Positions 16,097-24,516 of a stretch of DNA of 50,389 nucleotides are shown in pieces. The stretch's first letter is position 1. The number at the start of each line of letters is the position of its first letter. The DNA is taken from assembly GCA_937969445.1 (NCBI GenBank), contig CALBVZ010000128.1, positions 1 to 50,389 on the forward strand, in the 5' to 3' direction. Both the position numbers and the translations under genes were made by a program. Source of the stretch: an uncultured Octadecabacter sp. (GTDB lineage: Bacteria; Pseudomonadota; Alphaproteobacteria; Rhodobacterales; Rhodobacteraceae). The notes under the pieces are model-generated. The model searched no databases. It was not told the origin of the DNA and saw only the letters and a program-made list of their open reading frames with translations.

Positions 16097-17878
16097 ATGA
16101 AGATGACGACTGAAGAGGCCTTCGTAAAAACGCTCCAGATGCATGGCATTGACAATGCCTTTGGGATTATTGGGTCAGCGATGATGCCAATTTCTGATAT
16201 TTTCCCTGATGCAGGCATCACATTCTGGGACTGTGCGCACGAAACGTCTGGCGGCATGATGGCGGATGGTTTCACCCGCGCCACTGGCAAGATGTCCATG
16301 ATGATCGCGCAGAACGGTCCAGGCATTACGAACTTCGTGACAGCCGTTAAGACAGCCTATTGGAACCACACACCAATTCTTTTGGTTACGCCACAAGCAG
16401 CGAACAAAACAATCGGCCAAGGTGGCTTCCAAGAGATGGAACAGATGAACCTGTTTGCTGACTGTGTCGCCTACCAAGAAGAAGTGCGCGACCCATCCCG
16501 TATTGCTGAAACGCTGAACCGCGTCATTATGCAAGCCAAGCGCGCCTCTGCACCGGCACAGATCAACGTGCCGCGCGACTTCTGGACTCAAGTGATCGAC
16601 ATCGAACTTCCGACAATCGTTGATTTCGAGCTGCCACAAGGTGGTGATGCAGCGGTTCAAGAAGCAGCTGAGCTGTTGTCCAACGCGAAATTCCCTGTGA
16701 TCCTGAACGGCGCTGGCGCTATCCTGTCTAAGGGCGGTATCGAAGCATCCCGCGTATTGGCCGAACAGCTCGACGCGCCTGTGTGCGTTGGCTACCAACA
16801 CAACGATGCCTTTCCAGGGAACCATCCCCTTTTCGCGGGCCCATTAGGTTACAATGGCTCAAAGGCTGGCATGCAACTCATCCAGCAGGCTGACGTCGTC
16901 CTTTGCCTTGGTACACGCTTGAACCCGTTTTCTACTTTGCCGGGCTATGGTATGGAATACTGGCCGACGGATGCGAAGATCATCCAAGTCGACATCAACC
17001 CTGACCGTATTGGCCTGACCAAGAAGGTAACCGTCGGTATCGTCGGTGACGCAGCCAAGGTCGCAACCGGTATAGCCGCGAAGCTTTCCGACACGGCAGG
17101 CGACGCAGATCGCGACGCTCGAAAGTCCACGATCGCACAAACGAAGTCGTCATGGGCACAAGAACTGACATCCATGAACGAAGAGCAGGATGATCCAGGC
17201 ACCACTTGGAACCAGCGCGCACGTAACGACAAGCCTGATTGGATGTCTCCACGCATGGCATGGCGCGCGATCCAATCCGCGCTTCCAGTTGAAGCGATCA
17301 TTTCCTCTGACATCGGCAACAACTGTGCGATTGGCAATGCTTACCCGTCTTTCAACGACAGCCGCAAGTATTTGGCACCTGGCCTGTTCGGCCCGTGTGG
17401 CTACGGCCTGCCGTCTATTGTCGGCGCAAAAATCGGCCAGCGCGATACGCCGGTTGTTGGTTTTGCTGGCGACGGCGCGTTCGGCATCTCTGTCAACGAA
17501 TTGACGGCGATTGGCCGCGGCGAATGGCCTGCGATCACACAGATCGTTTTCCGCAATTACCAATGGGGCGCTGAAAAGCGGAACTCTACACTTTGGTTCG
17601 ATGATAACTTCGTCGGCACAGAACTGGACGAGCAAGTCTCTTATGCTGGCATCGCCAACGCCTGTGGTTTGAAGGGCGTCATTGCCCGCACCCAAGAAGA
17701 GCTGACTGCCGCGCTGGATCAAGCGATCAAAGATCAGATGGAAAACGGCATCACCACATTGATCGAAGCGATGATTAACCAAGAACTGGGTGAACCGTTC
17801 CGTCGCGACGCTATGAAAAAGCCTGTCGAGGTTGCAGGTATTTCGAAGGACGACATGCGCACACAGCCAATGGCATAA
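16097..17878 (+). CDS. xsc: Sulfoacetaldehyde acetyltransferase
   Basis: A 593-residue thiamine-diphosphate enzyme that splits sulfoacetaldehyde with phosphate into acetyl phosphate and sulfite, the desulfonation step for taurine and several other sulfonates. The acetolactate-synthase fold is clear: the N-terminal domain has IIGSAMMPISDIFPDAGI and AHETSGGMMADGFTRATGK, and the cofactor motif GDGAFGISVNELTAIGRGEWPAITQIVFRN lies near residues 458-487. The ATG at 16097 follows GGGGA and gives the family N-terminus (MKMTTEEAFVKTLQMHGI). pta and ackA follow to use the acetyl phosphate. A hairpin in the xsc-pta gap may lower expression of the downstream genes. Confidence 0.96.
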   Translation: MKMTTEEAFVKTLQMHGIDNAFGIIGSAMMPISDIFPDAGITFWDCAHETSGGMMADGFTRATGKMSMMIAQNGPGITNFVTAVKTAYWNHTPILLVTPQAANKTIGQGGFQEMEQMNLFADCVAYQEEVRDPSRIAETLNRVIMQAKRASAPAQINVPRDFWTQVIDIELPTIVDFELPQGGDAAVQEAAELLSNAKFPVILNGAGAILSKGGIEASRVLAEQLDAPVCVGYQHNDAFPGNHPLFAGPLGYNGSKAGMQLIQQADVVLCLGTRLNPFSTLPGYGMEYWPTDAKIIQVDINPDRIGLTKKVTVGIVGDAAKVATGIAAKLSDTAGDADRDARKSTIAQTKSSWAQELTSMNEEQDDPGTTWNQRARNDKPDWMSPRMAWRAIQSALPVEAIISSDIGNNCAIGNAYPSFNDSRKYLAPGLFGPCGYGLPSIVGAKIGQRDTPVVGFAGDGAFGISVNELTAIGRGEWPAITQIVFRNYQWGAEKRNSTLWFDDNFVGTELDEQVSYAGIANACGLKGVIARTQEELTAALDQAIKDQMENGITTLIEAMINQELGEPFRRDAMKKPVEVAGISKDDMRTQPMA

Positions 17879-17897
17879 ACGCACTTGCAAGTCGTTG

Positions 17898-17935
17898 CCG
17901 AGGCGGGGGAAACTTCGCCTCGGTTCTCTAATTTT
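17898..17935 (+). terminator. Terminator-like hairpin between xsc and pta
   Basis: CCGAGGCG (17898-17905) pairs with CGCCTCGG (17916-17923), followed by TTCTCTAATTTT. It lies 20 bases after the xsc stop and 30 bases before pta. As no promoter is evident before pta, it is more likely a partial terminator or processing hairpin that sets the xsc-to-pta ratio. Confidence 0.6.
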
Positions 17936-17952
17936 GAAAGGCCTCGATCCTA

Positions 17953-18879
17953 ATGTCATCTTTTCTATCTGACGCCGTGGCCGACGCCCCCGCACATATC
18001 ATCCGCCAAGCCCAAGATGCGCCCAGCCCGCGTGTCGCGATTGCCCGTGCCGGAGCGCCCCTACCGATGCTTGCAGCAATGGAAGCAACGCAAGCCAATA
18101 TGATGGTCCCGCTGTTCACAGGCGAACGTGCCGATATCGAAGCTGAGGCAGACAAGCTCGGCTGGGACATTTCCGGTTTTGAGATCATCGATACCGTTGG
18201 CGAAGCCGAAGCAGGTGCTGCCGCGGCACTTGCCTGCGGTGAAGGACGCGCTGATGTTCTGATGAAAGGCCAGTTGCACACAGATGCATTTATGCGTGCT
18301 GCCGTTTCACGCGATGCTGGCCTGCGCACCGGAAAACGGTTCGTGCATATTTTCCATATTACCACGCCTGACGGCAGTCGCTCGATCACGATCTCAGATG
18401 CCGCTGTCAACGTGAACCCAGACCTCAACACGCGCAAAGACGCGACCGCGGAAGTCGTCAGCCTGCTTCACAAAATCGGCAACCCGCGCCCGAAAGTCGC
18501 GTTTTTGTCTGCAACGGAATCCCCGATCGAGGCAGTACCGTCTTCAATGGAAGGCCGCGAATTGCGTGACTGGGCGATTGAGAACATCAATGACGCCGAT
18601 TTTTCCGGGCCACTGGCATTTGATCTGATCATGTCCCCAAAAGCGGTGAAGGCCAAAAAGCTAACCGACGATCCTGTCGCAGGCCAAGCAGACGCTATTA
18701 TCGTACCCGATATCGTTTCCGGCAACGCGCTGTTCAAATCGTTCGTCTATCTGACCGGCGGCTGCGCTGGCGGCATCGTTATGGGGGCGAAGGTGCCTAT
18801 CTTGTTGACGTCGCGCGCTGACCCGTCAGCCGCACGCTTAAGCTCAATCGCGCTTGGCGCAATCATGGCCGCCTCATGA
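17953..18879 (+). CDS. pta: Phosphate acetyltransferase, short form
   Basis: The 308-residue enzyme converts acetyl phosphate and coenzyme A to acetyl-CoA, taking the carbon from Xsc into central metabolism. It is a single PTA/PTB-type catalytic domain without the long N-terminal regulatory part of E. coli Pta; stretches such as DVLMKGQLHTDAFMRAA, HIFHITTPDGSRSITISDAAVNVNPD and ADAIIVPDIVSGNALFKSF are characteristic. This short form is usual beside xsc in roseobacters. Its stop overlaps the ackA ATG by four bases (ATGA), so the two are translationally coupled. The ribosome binding site (AAAGG) is spaced rather far from the ATG at 17953. Confidence 0.9.
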   Translation: MSSFLSDAVADAPAHIIRQAQDAPSPRVAIARAGAPLPMLAAMEATQANMMVPLFTGERADIEAEADKLGWDISGFEIIDTVGEAEAGAAAALACGEGRADVLMKGQLHTDAFMRAAVSRDAGLRTGKRFVHIFHITTPDGSRSITISDAAVNVNPDLNTRKDATAEVVSLLHKIGNPRPKVAFLSATESPIEAVPSSMEGRELRDWAIENINDADFSGPLAFDLIMSPKAVKAKKLTDDPVAGQADAIIVPDIVSGNALFKSFVYLTGGCAGGIVMGAKVPILLTSRADPSAARLSSIALGAIMAAS

Positions 18880-19937
18880 TCTTAGTCGTCAACGCAGGTT
18901 CCAGCTCAATCAAGGTGGCATTGTTTAAGCCTGACCTGACCGAGGTCATGAAAGGCCAAGTTAGCGGCATTGGCGGATCATTGGCGCACATCGATTTGGG
19001 TACCGATAACAAAAATATTGCGGCCCCCGATCATGACGTCGCACTAAAGGCAATTCTGGCGAGCTTGGACGCACAGGGCATCAAAACTGAAGACCTCACT
19101 GCCGCCGCACACCGTGTTGTTCACGGCGGAACATCTTTGGTTGAGCCCTGCCGCATTACCGATAACGTAATAGAGGGAATTGAAGCGGCAACGCCTCTGG
19201 CACCCTTGCACAACCCAAACAACCTCGCCGGCATCCGCGCATTGCAAAATTTGGCGCCAGAACTGCCCCAGTTCGCGAGCTTTGGAACAGCATTCCATGC
19301 GACCAATCCCGACGTCGCGACAGCTTATGCGATCCCAAAAAAGGATCGCGACATGGGCATCCGCCGCTACGGTTTCCACGGGCTGTCCTATGCCTGGATC
19401 GTGACCCAGTTTGAAAACAAACTACCTGATCGCCTTTTGGCGTTCCATCTCGGTTCCGGTGCGTCGTTGTGTGCGGTCCATAACGGTAAATCTGTCGCTA
19501 CTTCTATGGGGTATTCCCCTTTGGATGGGCTAACGATGGGTACGCGGTCTGGTGCAATTGATGGCATGGCTGTGCTGCGCATGGCAGAAATCCACGGCGC
19601 AGATGAGGCATCACGTCGCTTAAACAAGGATTCTGGCCTAAAGGGATTGGGCGGCGCCAACGACATGCGCTTGTTGCTGGCGGCAGACACGGATGACGCG
19701 AAATTTGCGGTTGATCATTTCTGTTACTGGGCCGCGCGGCACGCTGGGTCTGCCGTTGTTGCGATGGGCGGTGTTGATGCTGTCGCGTTTACGGGTGGGA
19801 TCGGCGAGAATTCCGCCGAAATCCGTACACGTATCATGGCGCATCTAAAATTCCTTGGTGAAGTCCCCGTGCATGTGATCAAGGCGGACGAGGAACGCCA
19901 AATCGCACTGGATGCGACCAAATTGGGTGCCACGTGA
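18876..19937 (+). CDS. ackA: Acetate kinase homologue lacking the catalytic Asp
   Basis: A 353-residue ASKHA-fold kinase, somewhat shorter than the usual 390-400. NAGSSSIK at the N-terminus, AHRVVHGG, HNPNNLAGI, IRRYGFHGLSY, HLGSGASLCAV, GTRSGAIDG and FTGGIGENSAEIR identify acetate kinase. The motif normally read as FDTAFH is FGTAFH here, so the aspartate equivalent to D148 of the Methanosarcina enzyme is glycine; the family arginines and the C-terminal DEE are kept. In context it would convert acetyl phosphate from Xsc to acetate and ATP, but activity is doubtful with this change. It overlaps pta by four bases and tauE by one. Confidence 0.85.
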   Translation: MILVVNAGSSSIKVALFKPDLTEVMKGQVSGIGGSLAHIDLGTDNKNIAAPDHDVALKAILASLDAQGIKTEDLTAAAHRVVHGGTSLVEPCRITDNVIEGIEAATPLAPLHNPNNLAGIRALQNLAPELPQFASFGTAFHATNPDVATAYAIPKKDRDMGIRRYGFHGLSYAWIVTQFENKLPDRLLAFHLGSGASLCAVHNGKSVATSMGYSPLDGLTMGTRSGAIDGMAVLRMAEIHGADEASRRLNKDSGLKGLGGANDMRLLLAADTDDAKFAVDHFCYWAARHAGSAVVAMGGVDAVAFTGGIGENSAEIRTRIMAHLKFLGEVPVHVIKADEERQIALDATKLGAT

Positions 19938-20698
19938 TGGACTGGATTCTGGAGGCTACAGAACTATCCCAAGACGAGTTCTTGATTTTGGCTGGCCTCA
20001 CGTTGCTTTCTGGCATCGTGCGCGGGTTTTCCGGATTCGCACTTTCCGCGATGGTTATGGCGACAGCGATTGTCATCCTGCCACCAGTTGAGCTGATACC
20101 GATGCTGTGGTGGTTGGAAATGTCCGCGTCGGTCTTGATGTTGAAAAACGGCTGGGCCGAAGCAGATCGCCCAATGACTTACGGCCTTGTAATTGCAGCC
20201 TTGATTGGCTGGCCGATTGGTCTTTGGCTGACGCTATCCGTGTCGGTTGAAACCTCAAAAGCCCTCGCGCTAAGCGTGATCGTTGTATTGGCGATTAGCC
20301 AACTGGCGAAGTTAAAGCTGACGTTTTTGGCAAGCAAAGCAGGACTTTACGGGACAGGTATCATGGCAGGGATCGTGTCCGGCGTTGCCCATGTTGGCGG
20401 CATGGTTGTTGCCTTTTATGTGTTGGCTGCCAACCAACCTGCACGCGTAATGCGCGCATCGCTAGTTCTTTACCTTTTCCTCGGCTCGGCTTCGTCCATG
20501 CTTGTGCTTTTGCTATTCGGGGTGATGGATTTTTCCGGTGTTTCACGCGGTTTGGTTTTTGCGCTGCCAACAATGTTTGGCGTTTTGTTGGGCCAACAAC
20601 TCTTCACCGAACGACTTGCGCCATACTACCGGCCATTCTGTTTAACCCTGCTAACTGGCCTTGCCCTGCTTGGCTTGATCCGAACCCAGCTTTCTTGA
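19937..20698 (+). CDS. tauE: TauE/SafE-family sulfite or sulfonate exporter
   Basis: A 253-residue membrane protein of the TauE/SafE (TSUP) family with about eight hydrophobic segments, typical in length. GLTLLSGIVRGFSGFALSAMVMA near the start and GTGIMAGIVSGVAHVGGMVVAFYVL in the second half are the paired family repeats. Next to xsc such proteins are thought to export the sulfite released by Xsc, protecting the cell. The ATG at 19937 is taken because it overlaps the ackA stop in TGATG; a GTG at 19934 is equally possible and adds one residue. It is probably the last gene of the xsc transcript. Confidence 0.85.
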   Translation: MDWILEATELSQDEFLILAGLTLLSGIVRGFSGFALSAMVMATAIVILPPVELIPMLWWLEMSASVLMLKNGWAEADRPMTYGLVIAALIGWPIGLWLTLSVSVETSKALALSVIVVLAISQLAKLKLTFLASKAGLYGTGIMAGIVSGVAHVGGMVVAFYVLAANQPARVMRASLVLYLFLGSASSMLVLLLFGVMDFSGVSRGLVFALPTMFGVLLGQQLFTERLAPYYRPFCLTLLTGLALLGLIRTQLS

Positions 20699-20777
20699 AA
20701 ATGAACCGTGACCCATTGCAAAATGACTCACAATCGTGAAATTGATTTATGATTGATGCATACCGGAGGAGACCATT

Positions 20778-23603
20778 ATGAAAGATCAACCTGATCTGAA
20801 CCTGTCACCCGAAGTCTCCGATGAGATCCGCAAGACGACCTGTTACATGTGCGCCTGCCGTTGCGGGATCAACGTTCACATGAAGGACGGAAAGGTCGCC
20901 TACATCGAGGGCAACAAGGACCACCCTGTGAACCAAGGCGTGCTTTGCGCCAAAGGGTCGGCCGGCATCATGCAGGTAAACGCGCCATCCCGCTTGAAGG
21001 CCCCGATGAAACGGGTTGGCCCGCGCGGGTCTGGTGAGTTCGAAGAAATCTCATGGGAAGAGGCGCTGACAATCGCAACGGATTGGCTGGCGCCCGTGCG
21101 CAAAGAAGATCCATCCAAACTCGCGTTTTTTACAGGCCGTGATCAGTCCCAATCTTTCACGTCCCTTTGGGCGCAAGGGTTTGGCACGCCGAATTACGCC
21201 GCCCACGGAGGGTTTTGTTCCGTCAACATGGCCGCCGCTGGAATCTACACGATGGGCGGTGCGTTCTGGGAATTTGGCCAACCTGATTGGGACCACACCA
21301 AAATGTTTGTGTTGTTTGGCGTCGCCGAAGACCACGACAGTAACCCAATCAAAATGGGGATCGGCAAGATCAAAGAACGCGGTGCGCGTATGGTTGGCGT
21401 GAACCCAATCCGCACGGGCTATAACGCCGTCGCAGATGACTGGTTCGGGATTACACCGGGTACGGATGGCCTCCTGATCATGGCGCTGATCCATGAGCTG
21501 TTTAAGGCCGGCAAACTGGACCTCGACTATCTTGCCCGATTCACCAACGCGTCTTGTATCGTCAACGAAGACCCAAGCAGCGACGAAAACGGTTTGCTGC
21601 TACGTGACGATGAAGGCCAACCACAGGTTATAGACAAGAACACCGGCCACCTTGCACCGTGGAATGGCCAAGGCGTTGAGCCTGATCTGGCCAGCACGCA
21701 CCGCGCCGCTGGTGTCACCCACCGCCCAGTCTTCCACTTGATGGCAGATCGTTTCCTCGATCCGAAATACGCACCAGATGAAGTCGCCGAGGCCACAGGC
21801 ATTTCCGCCGACCGCATCAAGCAACTGGCAGCAGACATGGCCCATGTCGCGTTTGACGAAGCGATTGAACTGGACCGCCCATGGACAGATTTCCGCGGCA
21901 AGAAACACGCCAAGATGATTGGCCGCCCTGTTTCCATGCACTCAATGCGTGGGATTTCGGCGCACTCGAACGGATTCCAAACCTGCCGCGCGTTGCACAC
22001 GCTTCAGATCATCCTTGGCGCAGTAGAAACGCCCGGCGGCATGCGCTTCAAACCGCCCTACCCCAAGCCCGCGACTGCGCATCCGAAACCGCACGGCAAG
22101 GTTACACCAGGTGGCGCATTGAACGGTCCACACCTTGGGTATCCACACGGTCCAGAAGACCTGATGCTTAAGGAAGATGGCAGCGCCATTCGTATCGACA
22201 AAGCCTTCACATGGGAAAACCCGCTGTCGGCCCACGGCATGATGCACATGGTTATCTCAAACGCCCATGCTGGCGATCCTTACAAAATCGACACACTATT
22301 CATGTATATGGCGAACATGTCATGGAACTCATCTATGAATTCCACAGGCGTGATGGAGATGCTGACAGACACGGATGAGGACGGTGAATACGTCATTCCG
22401 CGCATCATCTATTCGGACGCCTATTCCTCGGAAATGGTGGCCTTCGCTGACCTGATCTTGCCCGACACGACATATCTTGAACGCCATGATTGTATCTCGC
22501 TGCTTGATCGCCCGATCTGCGAGGCCGATGCCGTCGCCGACGCCATTCGCTGGCCCGTTGTCGAACCTGACCGCGATGTGCGTGGTTTCCAGTCCGTGCT
22601 TTGCGAACTTGGCGCGCGTTTGAACCTGCCTGGCTTCGTGAACGAAGACGGCAGCCAGAAATACGAAGATTACGCCGACTACATCACCAATCACATCCGT
22701 CGTCCGGGGATTGGCCCGTTGGCGGGGTGGCGCATGGGTGAAGATGGATTGTCTGATGGCCGTGGCGATCCGAACGAGGGCCAGCTCGACAGTTATATCA
22801 AAAATGGCGGGTTCTGGCATTCCGAAGTGCCGAAAGAAGCATCGTATTACAAACCATTCAACGCAGCCTACCAGAAGTGGGCTGTTGAAATGGGTTTCTT
22901 TGATAGTGAACAACCCTACATCTTTACACCCTACGTCGAACCCCTGCGCCGCATGCAACTTGCCGCCGAAGGCCATGGTCGCGTGCAGCCGCCCGATCAT
23001 TTGCGCCAACAGGTCAAAGACACGATGGACCCGCTGCCGATTTGGTATGCGCCGCTGTCTGATGAACGGATTGATACGTCTGAATTCAACGTCCACGCGC
23101 TCACGCAGCGCCCAATGGCGATGTATCATTCATGGGGTTCGCAGAACGCTTGGCTGCGCCAACTACATGGCCGCAACCCGCTTTACGTGCCGACCAAGAT
23201 TTGGGAACAGCACAGTTTCGAGGAAGGCAGTTGGGCCAAAGTAACGTCCCCGTCCGGCGTCATTGTGGTTCCTGTGATGCACATGGCTGCATTGAACGAA
23301 AACACCGTCTGGACATGGAACGCCATCGGCAAACGCAAAGGTGCTTGGGCGCTGGATGAAAAAGCGCCTGAAGCGACCGAGGGCTTCCTCCTCAACCACC
23401 TGATCCACGAGCTGCTGCCCGAACAAGCGGACGGCATGCGGTGGTCTAACTCCGACCCCGTCACAGGCCAAGCCGCATGGTTTGACCTGCGGGTAAAAAT
23501 CGAAAAGGTTGCCGCCCCAACAGAGGCACAGCCCGCAACGCCTGCGCAAAAGTCCCCCGTTGGCAAAGGACCAAACAGCCAAGCATGGAAGGTCGGAAAA
23601 TGA
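20778..23603 (+). CDS. soeA: Sulfite dehydrogenase, molybdopterin subunit
   Basis: A 941-residue catalytic subunit of the DMSO-reductase family, which binds bis-MGD and one [4Fe-4S] cluster. The N-terminal cluster motif is CYMCACRCG at about residues 22-30 with the fourth cysteine in GVLCAKG. There is no Tat signal, so it acts on the cytoplasmic side, as in SoeABC, which oxidises sulfite to sulfate and passes electrons to quinone. Placement beside tauR-xsc-pta supports sulfite as substrate; a related reductase is the main alternative. It has its own ribosome binding site (GGAGGAG) and an 80-base upstream gap that may hold a promoter; no TauR-like box is seen there. It overlaps a small ORF at its stop. 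Confidence 0.88.
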   Translation: MKDQPDLNLSPEVSDEIRKTTCYMCACRCGINVHMKDGKVAYIEGNKDHPVNQGVLCAKGSAGIMQVNAPSRLKAPMKRVGPRGSGEFEEISWEEALTIATDWLAPVRKEDPSKLAFFTGRDQSQSFTSLWAQGFGTPNYAAHGGFCSVNMAAAGIYTMGGAFWEFGQPDWDHTKMFVLFGVAEDHDSNPIKMGIGKIKERGARMVGVNPIRTGYNAVADDWFGITPGTDGLLIMALIHELFKAGKLDLDYLARFTNASCIVNEDPSSDENGLLLRDDEGQPQVIDKNTGHLAPWNGQGVEPDLASTHRAAGVTHRPVFHLMADRFLDPKYAPDEVAEATGISADRIKQLAADMAHVAFDEAIELDRPWTDFRGKKHAKMIGRPVSMHSMRGISAHSNGFQTCRALHTLQIILGAVETPGGMRFKPPYPKPATAHPKPHGKVTPGGALNGPHLGYPHGPEDLMLKEDGSAIRIDKAFTWENPLSAHGMMHMVISNAHAGDPYKIDTLFMYMANMSWNSSMNSTGVMEMLTDTDEDGEYVIPRIIYSDAYSSEMVAFADLILPDTTYLERHDCISLLDRPICEADAVADAIRWPVVEPDRDVRGFQSVLCELGARLNLPGFVNEDGSQKYEDYADYITNHIRRPGIGPLAGWRMGEDGLSDGRGDPNEGQLDSYIKNGGFWHSEVPKEASYYKPFNAAYQKWAVEMGFFDSEQPYIFTPYVEPLRRMQLAAEGHGRVQPPDHLRQQVKDTMDPLPIWYAPLSDERIDTSEFNVHALTQRPMAMYHSWGSQNAWLRQLHGRNPLYVPTKIWEQHSFEEGSWAKVTSPSGVIVVPVMHMAALNENTVWTWNAIGKRKGAWALDEKAPEATEGFLLNHLIHELLPEQADGMRWSNSDPVTGQAAWFDLRVKIEKVAAPTEAQPATPAQKSPVGKGPNSQAWKVGK

Positions 23604-23740
23604 GGAATACACTCTTGCTCATTTTCGCTTTCCTCATCCTGATGATCGGCTCATTCGTCTGGTTCGTTCTCACTTGGGACGCCAGTAAAGAAGAACCCGT
23701 AAGCTCGATCCGACCCATACAAATAGGGGCCACAGCATGA
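23600..23740 (+). CDS. Small single-span membrane protein inside the soe operon
   Basis: A 46-codon ORF starts with an ATG that overlaps the soeA stop (ATGA, 23600-23603) and stops with a TGA that overlaps the soeB start (ATGA, 23737-23740), so it exactly fills the gap in the same transcript. The product begins MRNTLLLIFAFLILMIGSFV, followed by WFVLTW: one hydrophobic helix of about 22 residues, then a short hydrophilic tail (DASKEEPVSSIRPIQIG). I do not recognise it. The double four-base overlap is the coupling seen at many true gene junctions in this window and argues that it is translated. It could be an assembly or anchoring peptide of the SoeABC complex. Confidence 0.7.
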   Translation: MRNTLLLIFAFLILMIGSFVWFVLTWDASKEEPVSSIRPIQIGATA

Positions 23741-24516
23741 CAACGCTACCAACTTCAACGACCAAGAAACTTGGCCTTGTGATCGACCTTGATACCTGTG
23801 TCGGTTGCCACGCTTGCGTGATCTCCTGCAAAGGCTGGAACACAGAAAACTACGGCGCGCCCTTGTCGGACCAAGACCCGTATGGCGAGAACCCGACAGG
23901 TACATTCCTGAACCGCGTGCATTCCTATGAAATCCAACCCAAGGAAGCACCTGCACAGCTGATCCACTTCCCAAAATCCTGCCTGCATTGCGAAGATGCG
24001 CCCTGCGTAACGGTTTGCCCAACTGGGGCCAGCTATAAGCGGGTCGAAGACGGGATTGTGCTAGTCAATGAGCAAGACTGCATCGGTTGCGGGCTGTGTG
24101 CTTGGGCATGCCCTTACGGCGCACGCGAAATGGATCAAGAAGAGAAGGTCATGAAAAAGTGTACCCTCTGCGTTGATCGTATCTATAACGAAAACCTGCC
24201 CGAAGAGGACCGTGAACCAGCCTGCGTGCGCACATGCCCCGCTGGCGCGCGCCACTTTGGAGACTTCGCAGATCCTGAAAGCAACGTTTCACGTCTGACC
24301 GCAGAACGCGGCGGAATGGATTTGATGCCTGAGATGGGAACAAAACCCGTCAATAAGTACCTTCCACCTCGCCCCAAAGACCGTGACCGAAGCGAAGATG
24401 TCGACATCCTTGCGCCGTTCCTTGAACCTGTCGCGACGGAGACCACTGGTTTCCTTGGATGGCTCGACAAGGCACTCGACGCCATGCCCGGATCCTCAAA
24501 GGGGGGTAAAAACTAA
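23737..24516 (+). CDS. soeB: Sulfite dehydrogenase, iron-sulfur subunit
   Basis: The 259-residue electron-transfer subunit resembles DmsB/NrfC proteins and carries four [4Fe-4S] clusters between the molybdenum subunit and the membrane anchor. The cysteine clusters are visible: CVGCHACVISC (about 24-34), CLHCEDAPCVTVCP, CIGCGLCAWACP and CTLCVDR with CVRTCP. It has no signal peptide, consistent with a cytoplasmic SoeAB unit. The last 60 residues are a proline- and charge-rich extension. It overlaps the preceding small ORF by four bases and the soeC start by one base (TAATG), so the genes are co-translated. Confidence 0.9.
   Translation: MTTLPTSTTKKLGLVIDLDTCVGCHACVISCKGWNTENYGAPLSDQDPYGENPTGTFLNRVHSYEIQPKEAPAQLIHFPKSCLHCEDAPCVTVCPTGASYKRVEDGIVLVNEQDCIGCGLCAWACPYGAREMDQEEKVMKKCTLCVDRIYNENLPEEDREPACVRTCPAGARHFGDFADPESNVSRLTAERGGMDLMPEMGTKPVNKYLPPRPKDRDRSEDVDILAPFLEPVATETTGFLGWLDKALDAMPGSSKGGKN

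Noticed and set aside
17883-17892. 10-base palindrome ACTTGCAAGT after xsc
   Set aside because: Short palindromes of this length arise by chance, no second copy was noticed, and the stronger hairpin next to it explains the region.
17150-17995. A 281-codon minus-strand frame opposite xsc
   Set aside because: xsc is certain on the plus strand; the antisense frame crosses the xsc stop and the terminator-like hairpin and has no gene-like features.
22329-23129. A 266-codon minus-strand frame inside soeA
   Set aside because: It lies entirely within a well-supported molybdopterin subunit and its translation shows no family features or ribosome binding site.
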